Positions 1-4,419 of a stretch of 5,299 bases of DNA are shown piece after piece. The position numbers were made by a program, and so were the translations under genes. The notes beneath the pieces were generated by a model. It made no database searches, had not been told where the DNA came from, and worked only from the letters and a program-made list of their open reading frames with translations. The stretch's first letter is position 1. The number at the start of each line of letters is the position of its first letter. Source of the stretch: an uncultured Mesorhizobium sp. (GTDB taxonomy: Bacteria; Pseudomonadota; Alphaproteobacteria; Rhizobiales; Rhizobiaceae); assembly GCA_950071955.1 (NCBI GenBank), contig CATMOC010000306.1, positions 1 to 5,299 on the forward strand, written 5' to 3'.

Positions 1-673
1 CGGCGATCGAGGATTTGGTCGTATGGATCGAGGCGCCGCCGAGCTGTTCGGCCGTCACGGTCTCGTTGGTCACCGTCTTCACCACGTCCGGCCCGGTCAC
101 GAACATGTAGGACGTGTCGCGCACCATGAAGATGAAGTCGGTCATGGCCGGGGAATAGACGTCGCCGCCCGCGCACGGTCCCATGATCACCGAGATCTGC
201 GGGATGACGCCCGACGCCAGCACGTTGCGCTGGAACACCTCGGCATAGCCACCAAGCGCGGCAACGCCTTCCTGGATGCGCGCGCCGCCGGCGTCGTAGA
301 TGCCGATGATCGGCGCGCGGTTCCTCAGCGCCATCTCCTGCACCTTCACCACCTTCTCGGCATGCGCCTCCGACAGCGATCCGCCGAACACGGTGAAGTC
401 CTTGGCGAAGATGAAGACGGTGCGTCCGTTCACCGTGCCCCAGCCGGTCACCACGCCGTCGCCGGCGAATTTCGTCTTCTCCATGCCGAAGTCGGTGGAA
501 CGGTGCTCGACGAACATGTCGAACTCCTCGAAGGAGCCCTCGTCGAGAAAGACGCCGATGCGCTCGCGTGCCGTGAGCTTGCCGCGCTTGTGTTGCGCGG
601 CGATGCGCTCGGCGCCGCCGCCCTGGCGGGCGACCTCGCGCCTGCGCTCCAGCTCGACCAGGACTTCCTTCAT
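1..673 (-). CDS. pccB: Propionyl-CoA carboxylase beta chain (carboxyltransferase subunit), 5' part only
   Basis: This is the biotin-dependent carboxyltransferase subunit that moves a carboxyl group from biotin, carried on the alpha subunit, to propionyl-CoA to give methylmalonyl-CoA in the cytoplasm (family knowledge). The frame opens at ATG 673 on the minus strand and runs off the left edge, so 224 of the usual roughly 510 residues are present. Seen in the translation: a basic N-terminal helix ([15 protein letters not shown]), the KLTARERI motif near residues 32-39, [12 protein letters not shown] at 89-100, the acyl-CoA oxyanion-hole segment [10 protein letters not shown] at 127-136, [17 protein letters not shown] at 164-180, [10 protein letters not shown] at 190-199 and [12 protein letters not shown] at 211-222. 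A purine-rich GGGGGGTCGAG lies just upstream of the start. The biotin-side half is outside the window. The substrate could be another acyl-CoA (acetyl-, methylcrotonyl- or geranyl-CoA), but the motif wording is most like PccB. It lies 118 bases downstream of the glyoxalase gene in the same direction. Confidence 0.92.
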   Translation of the reverse strand, partial: MKEVLVELERRREVARQGGGAERIAAQHKRGKLTARERIGVFLDEGSFEEFDMFVEHRSTDFGMEKTKFAGDGVVTGWGTVNGRTVFIFAKDFTVFGGSLSEAHAEKVVKVQEMALRNRAPIIGIYDAGGARIQEGVAALGGYAEVFQRNVLASGVIPQISVIMGPCAGGDVYSPAMTDFIFMVRDTSYMFVTGPDVVKTVTNETVTAEQLGGASIHTTKSSIA

Positions 674-756
674 GAATCTCGACCCCCCAGAACCATCCAT
701 TTCGTCGGCGACCGTGTTAGCACGGCGCAATCGGAGTGCAAGCGCAACGCCGGTCT

Positions 757-776
757 GCCGCGCCTTTCGGCGCGGC
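757..776 (-). terminator. Perfect GC hairpin with GAAA tetraloop between glyoxalase and pccB
   Basis: GCCGCGCC at 757-764 and GGCGCGGC at 769-776 form a perfect 8-bp stem. In minus-strand RNA the four-base loop reads GAAA, a stable GNRA tetraloop. The stem starts 15 bases past the glyoxalase stop codon and about 84 bases before the pccB start. No U tract follows in the minus direction, so it is not a canonical intrinsic terminator. It may be a partial terminator, an mRNA 3'-end stabiliser or a processing barrier that sets different levels of the two genes. The structure is seen; the role is inferred. Confidence 0.45.
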
Positions 777-791
777 CGATCTCGAAGCGTG

Positions 792-1232
792 CTACCAGCT
801 GCCGGTGTTCTGCATGGAAACCCAGGGCTCCTGCGGCGCCAAGGCTTCGCCCTCCTGGAGAAGTTCGATGGAGATGCCGTCCGGCGATTTCACGAAGGCC
901 ATGTTGCCGTCGCGCGGCGGCCGGTTGATGGTTACGCCCATGTCCATGAGCCGCTGGCAGGTCTCGTATATGTTGTCGACCTTGTAGGCGAGGTGGCCGA
1001 AATTGCGCCCGCCCTTGTACTCCTCGGGATCCCAGTTGAAAGTGAGTTCGAGTTCGGGTGCCCGTGACGCCGCGGAGGTCGCCTTGTCCTTCGGCGCGGC
1101 GAGGAAGATCAGCGTGAAGCGCCCCTTCTCGTTATCGATCCGGCGGACCTCCTCGAGCCCGAGCTTGTTGCAATAGAAATCCAGCGAGGCCTCGACGTCG
1201 GCGACGCGGACCATGGTGTGCAGATAGCGCAT
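792..1232 (-). CDS. gloA: Lactoylglutathione lyase (glyoxalase I), VOC superfamily
   Basis: This 146-residue protein should isomerise the hemithioacetal of methylglyoxal and glutathione to S-lactoylglutathione, the first step of cytoplasmic methylglyoxal detoxification. It starts [20 protein letters not shown], very close to E. coli GloA (about 135 residues). All four metal ligands of that enzyme can be placed: His5, Glu62 (in LELTFNW), His80 (in FGHLAY) and Glu123 (in [11 protein letters not shown]). Two VOC beta-alpha-beta-beta-beta modules cover about residues 2-65 and 76-126, and a 20-residue tail beyond Glu123 is less conserved. The start at 1232 is supported by AGGAAA on the minus strand (1240-1245), seven bases upstream. 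VOC proteins also include methylmalonyl-CoA epimerase, which would suit the neighbouring pccB, but the ELTFNW and FGHLAY motifs favour glyoxalase I. Co-transcription with pccB is possible but the hairpin in the gap may separate them. Confidence 0.9.
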   Translation of the reverse strand: MRYLHTMVRVADVEASLDFYCNKLGLEEVRRIDNEKGRFTLIFLAAPKDKATSAASRAPELELTFNWDPEEYKGGRNFGHLAYKVDNIYETCQRLMDMGVTINRPPRDGNMAFVKSPDGISIELLQEGEALAPQEPWVSMQNTGSW

Positions 1233-1319
1233 TTGGTACTTTCCTGATCATTTTTCGGCGGCGGCCGCCCCCTCGCATATGCCGCAGGCAGGCCGTCGAG
1301 GCAACATTCAGCCGGTTAA

Positions 1320-1366
1320 GCTTGCCGAAGCTTGTGCGGGGCTTGAATCGGACTGCGTAAAACTTG
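1320..1366 (+). repeat. Helically phased GCTTG direct repeats in the divergent regulatory region
   Basis: GCTTG occurs at 1320-1324, 1330-1334 and 1341-1345, and a variant ACTTG at 1362-1366. Start-to-start distances are 10, 11 and 21 bases, so all lie on roughly the same face of the helix. The first two are each part of AAGCTTG (palindromic AAGCTT at 1318-1323 and 1328-1333). They sit just upstream of the predicted promoter of the cold-shock gene and could be a binding array for a regulator of either divergent gene. The repeats are seen directly; no known factor is recognised. The rest of 1233-1458 shows no coding sequence. Confidence 0.35.
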
Positions 1367-1386
1367 AAAAAAATGCTTAGCGCCTG

Positions 1387-1414
1387 CTGACAGGGGCGAC
1401 CACGGTGTTATCCT
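1387..1414 (+). promoter_or_regulatory. Likely sigma-70 promoter of the cold-shock gene cluster
   Basis: A -35 element CTGACA (1387-1392, five of six consensus bases) is separated by 16 bases from a -10 element TATCCT (1409-1414, four of six). Transcription would start near 1421 and give a 5' leader of about 38 bases. GGAAGG at 1444-1449 then lies nine bases before the ATG at 1459. This was found by eye from consensus matches. Confidence 0.45.
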
Positions 1415-1458
1415 GAAATCGGGAATCAGTAGAGTGGCCGATTGGAAGGTGCGTTCGG

Positions 1459-2052
1459 ATGGGGGATAATTCCTCTGCGGAGGGACGGGAATTGTTCAGG
1501 GCCGCGGCCTTGAATGCCGACAGTGGCCCGTCCGAGGATCTGACCGAAATAGCCGGCGCGATCAAGTGGTTCGACGTCGCCAAGGGATACGGCTTCATCC
1601 TTCCCGACGAGCCGCACTTCGGCGACATCCTGCTTCACGTCACATGCCTGCGGCGCGATGGTTTCCAGACCGCCATGGAAGGGGCACGAATCGTCTGCCT
1701 GATCCGGCGCGGCGATCGCGGTTTCCAGTGCTTCAAGGTCCTGTCGATGGACATGAGCACGGCGGTTCACCCCAAGGAACAGCCCGCCCAGCGTACGCAT
1801 GTCACCGTCACGCCCGAAAGCGGTCTGGAGCGGGCGCTCGTGAAATGGTTCAACCGCACGAAGGGCTTCGGCTTCCTGACGCGCGGCGAGGGGACGGAAG
1901 ACATCTTCGTTCACATGGAGACGCTGCGGCAGTTCGGCATCGCCGAGCTTAGGCCTGGACAGGTCGTGCTGGTTCGCTTCGGCCGCGGCGAGAAGGGCCT
2001 TATGGCTGCCGAAATTCATCCCGATGTTGGGACCCTGCCGTTCTCCAACTGA
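1459..2052 (+). CDS. Cold shock protein with two cold-shock domains
   Basis: This 197-residue cytoplasmic protein carries two OB-fold cold-shock domains that bind single-stranded RNA or DNA and are expected to act as an RNA chaperone or antiterminator. Domain 1 spans about residues 32-97 with [14 protein letters not shown] (RNP1 KGYGFI, 42-47) and RNP2 DILLHV (56-61). Domain 2 spans about 125-186 with [15 protein letters not shown] (RNP1 KGFGFL, 135-140) and RNP2 DIFVHM (148-153). A polar 31-residue leader and a linker of about 27 residues rich in Thr, Pro and Glu (98-124) have no clear motif. Typical CspA is about 70 residues with one domain; the longer tandem form is well known in alphaproteobacteria. 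The start is supported by GGAAGG nine bases upstream. It is the first gene of a tight run with the DUF192 gene (14-base gap). Domain 1 is the more divergent: it has an extra stretch (PDEPHFG) between RNP1 and RNP2. The family assignment is secure; target RNAs are unknown. Confidence 0.94.
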   Translation: MGDNSSAEGRELFRAAALNADSGPSEDLTEIAGAIKWFDVAKGYGFILPDEPHFGDILLHVTCLRRDGFQTAMEGARIVCLIRRGDRGFQCFKVLSMDMSTAVHPKEQPAQRTHVTVTPESGLERALVKWFNRTKGFGFLTRGEGTEDIFVHMETLRQFGIAELRPGQVVLVRFGRGEKGLMAAEIHPDVGTLPFSN

Positions 2053-2066
2053 CGGGATCAGACATC

Positions 2067-2579
2067 ATGCGACGCTTTGCCGGGCTGGCACGGATGCCAG
2101 CCCTCGTCATTTTCACCGCGCTCGTCGTTCTTTCCGTTGCCCGCGTGTCTGCGCAGGAAAGCGGAAGTCCGATGATCCTGCCGGTCGATCCGGCGCCGCT
2201 CGTCGTAGAGACCGACGCGGGTGCGAAGAGCTTCGCCGTCGAGATCGCCGACGAACCCGAAGAGCGTCGCCGGGGCCTGATGTTTCGCGAGCGGCTGCCA
2301 GAGAGCCAGGGCATGCTCTTCGTCTTCGAACAGACGCAGCCGCTCGGCTTCTGGATGATGAACACGATCCTGCCGCTCGATCTGCTGTTCATTTCGGAAG
2401 ACGGCGAGGTGCGCGCCATCCTCCAGGGCGAGCCGTACTCGACTGACACGATCTCGCCGGGTCCCGACGAGCCCGGGCGGTTCGTGCTGGAACTGAACGC
2501 CGGTACGGCGGAAGCGCAGGGCATCGAGGTGGGAGACAGGCTCACCCATCCCGTCATCCAGGCCGCCGGCGGCAACTGA
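2067..2579 (+). CDS. Secreted DUF192 family protein
   Basis: The 170-residue product has an N-terminal signal peptide: a basic stretch (MRRFAGLAR), a hydrophobic core at about 11-25 (PALVIFTALVVLSVA) and a likely cleavage after VSA (residue 29). The mature part is a DUF192 domain, about residues 45-163. Hallmarks are RRRGLMFRERLP at 68-78, GMLFVFE at 82-88, GFWMMNTILPLDLLFI at 94-109 and a C-terminal strand with ELNAGTAEAQGI and a G-D-R-L turn. The family's biochemical function is not established, although the fold is a small beta-rich domain found exported in many bacteria and archaea. It therefore likely acts in the periplasm. The gene follows the cold-shock gene by 14 bases and precedes an alpha/beta hydrolase by 20, so co-transcription is likely. 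The ribosome binding site is weak (GGGA about nine bases before ATG), which fits translation coupled to the upstream gene. Confidence 0.93.
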   Translation: MRRFAGLARMPALVIFTALVVLSVARVSAQESGSPMILPVDPAPLVVETDAGAKSFAVEIADEPEERRRGLMFRERLPESQGMLFVFEQTQPLGFWMMNTILPLDLLFISEDGEVRAILQGEPYSTDTISPGPDEPGRFVLELNAGTAEAQGIEVGDRLTHPVIQAAGGN

Positions 2580-2599
2580 GACGGCGGGACGCGGAGCGG

Positions 2600-3364
2600 A
2601 TGCCAACTTTCTCGCACGAAGGGTTCGACCTTGCCTTCATCGACGAAGGGGAGGGCGATCCGGTCCTGCTGATCCACGGCTTCGCCTCGAGCGTGAAGGT
2701 GAACTGGATCGGCCCCGGCTGGGTGAAGACGCTGACCGAGGCGGGATACCGCGTCATCGCCATCGACAACCGGGGTCACGGCAACTCCTCGAAGAGCTAT
2801 GATCCGGAGGACTACCGGCCGTCGCGCATGGCGGCCGACGCGGCTGCCCTCTTGGATCATCTCGGTATCGAGCGCGCCCATCTGATGGGCTATTCCATGG
2901 GCGCGCGCGTCTGCGCGTTCACCGCGCTGGAGCACCCTGCAAAGGTCGCCACGATCGTGTTCGGCGGTCTCGGGATCGGCATGGTGGAGGGAGTCGGCGA
3001 ATGGGACGCCATCGCAGGCGCGCTGCTCGCCGAAGATCCTGCCGCCATCGACCATCCCCGCGGCCGCATGTTCCGCGCCTTCGCGGATCAGACGAAGAGC
3101 GACCGTCGCGCGCTCGCTGCCTGCATCGCGACATCGCGCGAACTCGTCAGCGAGGCGGATGCCGCGCGCATCTCCCAGCCGACCCTGATCGCGGTCGGCA
3201 CCATCGACGACATCGCCGGGTCGCCGGATCGTCTCGCCGCCCTGATGCCGCAGGCGGAAGTCTTCGCGATCGAGGGCAGGGACCACATGCTCTCCGTCGG
3301 CGACCGCACCTTCAAGAAGCGGGTCCTGGGGTTTCTGGGCCAACACCCGCTCCGCGCCCGCTGA
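2600..3364 (+). CDS. Alpha/beta fold hydrolase
   Basis: This 254-residue protein is a complete single-domain alpha/beta hydrolase with no signal peptide, so it is probably cytoplasmic. Visible elements are the oxyanion-hole motif VLLIHGFASS (22-31), the strand and loop VIAIDNRGHGNSSK (52-65), the nucleophile elbow GYSMG with Ser99 (97-101), a candidate acid in GTIDDI (Asp203 or Asp204) and the catalytic His229 in GRDHML. The region around 120-180 (GLGIGMVEGVGEW onward) forms the cap. It resembles esterase, lipase and haloperoxidase-type members; the substrate cannot be told from sequence. The start at ATG 2600 is the best fit; GGCGGGA at 2583-2589 lies about ten bases upstream. It ends the cold-shock/DUF192 run, and a 9-bp stem follows its stop codon, consistent with the end of the transcript. 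Confidence 0.9.
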   Translation: MPTFSHEGFDLAFIDEGEGDPVLLIHGFASSVKVNWIGPGWVKTLTEAGYRVIAIDNRGHGNSSKSYDPEDYRPSRMAADAAALLDHLGIERAHLMGYSMGARVCAFTALEHPAKVATIVFGGLGIGMVEGVGEWDAIAGALLAEDPAAIDHPRGRMFRAFADQTKSDRRALAACIATSRELVSEADAARISQPTLIAVGTIDDIAGSPDRLAALMPQAEVFAIEGRDHMLSVGDRTFKKRVLGFLGQHPLRAR

Positions 3365-3394
3365 GAACGCTGCGCTGCTTGTCTCGCGGCGTTC
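3365..3394 (+). terminator. Stem-loop after the hydrolase gene, possible transcript end
   Basis: GAACGCTGC (3365-3373) pairs with GCGGCGTTC (3386-3394) to give a 9-bp stem with one G-U wobble and a 12-base loop, immediately after the hydrolase stop codon. Only a poor T-rich stretch follows (CGATTGATC), so efficiency as an intrinsic terminator is doubtful. It marks a sensible boundary between the three-gene run and the stress-protein gene. Confidence 0.4.
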
Positions 3395-3397
3395 CGA

Positions 3398-3411
3398 TTG
3401 ATCCATCGCAA
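3398..3411 (+). promoter_or_regulatory. FixK/FNR-like box upstream of the universal stress protein gene
   Basis: TTGATCCATCGCAA matches the FixK2-type pattern TTG(A/C)-N6-(T/G)CAA described in rhizobia, with TTGAT as a full left half of the FNR box and a weaker right half. Its centre is at 3404.5. If it acts at about -41, transcription would start near 3446, leaving a leader of about 32 bases before ATG 3478. CATCCT at 3434-3439 would be a weak -10. Regulation of stress proteins by low oxygen through such boxes is known in rhizobia; here it is inferred from one match. Confidence 0.35.
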
Positions 3412-3477
3412 TGCAGTTGCCCCCGTGCCGGACCATCCTGAGCCGTCAAACCGGTTCCGGTTGCGGAGGGGCTGCCC

Positions 3478-3888
3478 ATGTATTCGAAGATTCTCGTTCC
3501 GATCCACCTCGGCGAAGCGGGCAAGGCAAAACTCATGCTCGACGCCGCGCGCCAGCTGGCCGACGCGGGCGCCGCCATCGTGCTCGTCAACGTCGTCGAG
3601 GAGGTTCCGGCCTACGTTGCGGCCGAGCTTCCGCGCGGCCTCATGGAGAGTTCGAGGGAGGAAGCCGTGCGCAGGCTCGAGGAACTGGCCGGGCGGGAGG
3701 GTATCGCGGCGACCGTCGATGTCCGGATCGGCCATCCGGCATCGACGATACTCGCAGCGGCGGAGGAGCATGGCTCGGATGTCATCATCATCGCGTCGCA
3801 CCGGCCCGGATTCCAGGACTACCTGATCGGCTCGACGGCCGGGCGTGTGGTGCGCCATGCGCCCTGCTCGGTCCTCGTCATCCGCTGA
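3478..3888 (+). CDS. Universal stress protein, UspA family
   Basis: This 136-residue single-domain protein has the Usp Rossmann-like fold: an N-terminal strand with MYSKILVPIHL and a helix (AKLMLDAARQLADAGA), a second strand AIVLVNVVEEVP (33-44), the acidic helix at 55-74, a third strand (ATVDVRIGHPASTIL, 78-92), ADVIII-like strand DVIIIASHRPG (101-111) and the nucleotide-loop end IGSTAGRVVRHAPCSVLVIR (117-136). The loop resembles the UspF/UspG type more than the classical G-x2-G-x9-G(S/T) loop: the GS at 118-119 is kept but Ala106 stands where a glycine is usual. ATP binding is thus plausible but not certain. Such proteins are cytoplasmic and help survival under starvation, oxidative or low-oxygen stress. 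The start has a strong GGAGGGG ribosome binding site (3465-3471) six bases upstream. The gene has its own 113-base leader region and converges on the marR gene with a 30-base gap. Confidence 0.93.
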   Translation: MYSKILVPIHLGEAGKAKLMLDAARQLADAGAAIVLVNVVEEVPAYVAAELPRGLMESSREEAVRRLEELAGREGIAATVDVRIGHPASTILAAAEEHGSDVIIIASHRPGFQDYLIGSTAGRVVRHAPCSVLVIR

Positions 3889-3905
3889 ACTCGTCGTTCC
3901 CCCTG

Positions 3906-3918
3906 GCGGCCGAGCCGC
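3906..3918. terminator. Short GC hairpin between the convergent usp and marR genes
   Basis: GCGGC (3906-3910), loop CGA and GCCGC (3914-3918) form a 5-bp stem that touches the marR stop codon. It lies in the only 30 bases between two convergent genes, where a bidirectional terminator would be expected. The stem is short and has no proper T tract, so this is a weak call. Confidence 0.22.
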
Positions 3919-4371
3919 TTATTCGTCGGCCAGCATCTCCTCGATGCGGCGCATCTGCTCGCCGACGATGTCGCACTCCCGCGGGCTGGACTGCGACATC
4001 ACCTTGTCGATGATCCCCGTATAGACCTCCAGCGCCTGCATCAGCAGGGCTTCGCCCTCCGGCGTCAGGAAGAGGCGCATGACGCGCTTGTCGGAGGCAT
4101 CGCTCTCGCGCCGCAGCAGTCCCTGCTTCTCCAGCTGCGGAAGAAGCATGGTGATGTTGGACCGGCCGACGAGCAGTTTGCGGGCGAGGTCGTGCTGCGA
4201 CATTCCAGGATGCCGGAACAGGTTCATCAGCATGTCGAGCTGCGCCAGCTTCAGGTCGAAGGGTGCCAGCGCCTTGGTCAGCGCCCGTACGACCGCCTTT
4301 TCGGCGCGCACGACAGCGATCCAGTTCCGGAATCGCGGATTGTCCCAGGGAAGGTCTTGCTTTTTGTTCAT
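3919..4371 (-). CDS. MarR family winged helix-turn-helix transcriptional regulator
   Basis: From ATG 4371 the protein has 150 residues, a normal MarR length. It has an N-terminal dimerisation helix (NWIAVVRAEKAVVRALTKAL), the HTH with MSQHDLARKLLVGRSNITMLLPQLEK split over two helices at about 57-82, the beta-wing with the conserved DASDKRVMRLFLTPEG (91-106) and C-terminal dimerisation helices ending EEMLADE. These proteins bind palindromic operators as dimers and usually repress divergent or own genes until a ligand binds. A GTG at 4392 in the same frame would add seven residues. I prefer ATG because those seven codons are exactly one 21-bp operator repeat unit, but neither start has a convincing ribosome binding site. 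The gene is divergent from an alpha/beta hydrolase gene, the likely target. The ligand is unknown. Confidence 0.92.
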   Translation of the reverse strand: MNKKQDLPWDNPRFRNWIAVVRAEKAVVRALTKALAPFDLKLAQLDMLMNLFRHPGMSQHDLARKLLVGRSNITMLLPQLEKQGLLRRESDASDKRVMRLFLTPEGEALLMQALEVYTGIIDKVMSQSSPRECDIVGEQMRRIEEMLADE

Positions 4372-4385
4372 CCTTGAACTAATAT
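4357..4385 (+). promoter_or_regulatory. Possible promoter of the right-end hydrolase gene
   Basis: TTGCTT (4357-4362) is 17 bases from TAATAT (4380-4385), which has four of six -10 consensus bases. Transcription would start near 4392, about 28 bases before ATG 4420. An alternative pair is TTGAAC (4374-4379) and ACTAAT (4399-4404) with 19-base spacing. Either way the promoter is covered by the palindromic operator pair, which suits repression. Confidence 0.3.
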
Positions 4386-4404
4386 TGTTCACGCTTGAAC
4401 TAAT
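4364..4404. promoter_or_regulatory. Two tandem palindromic operators, probable MarR binding sites
   Basis: Two copies of TTGTTCAnnCTTGAACTAAT lie at 4364-4383 and 4385-4404, repeated with an exact 21-bp period, two helical turns. Each holds the inverted repeat GTTCA-N4-TGAAC (4366-4379 and 4387-4400), the kind of symmetric site bound by a MarR dimer. The copies differ only at the two n bases. They overlap both candidate marR starts and the likely promoter of the divergent hydrolase. The repeats are seen; binding by this MarR protein is inferred from position. Confidence 0.7.
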
Positions 4405-4419
4405 TGACGGATTCCCACC

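Noticed and set aside
23..1067. Plus-strand open frames over the left end (23-928 and 300-1067)
   Set aside because: They are antisense to clear pccB and glyoxalase coding sequence and contain no family motifs.
792..1232. Methylmalonyl-CoA epimerase as the identity of the VOC protein
   Set aside because: Tempting because of pccB next door, but the GloA ligands His5, Glu62, His80 and Glu123 and the ELTFNW and FGHLAY motifs fit glyoxalase I better.
1364..1392. TTGAAA at 1364-1369 as the -35 of the cold-shock promoter
   Set aside because: No acceptable -10 lies 16-18 bases downstream; the CTGACA/TATCCT pair is better placed.
1233..1458. CRISPR, tRNA or small RNA in the main intergenic region
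   Set aside because: The repeats are five to seven bases only, and no cloverleaf or strong terminator structure is visible.
2000..3436. Long minus-strand open frame of 478 codons opposite the DUF192 and hydrolase genes
   Set aside because: It is antisense to two well-supported genes, has low-complexity Arg/Ala/Gly-rich composition with no recognisable domain, and is typical of spurious frames in GC-rich DNA.
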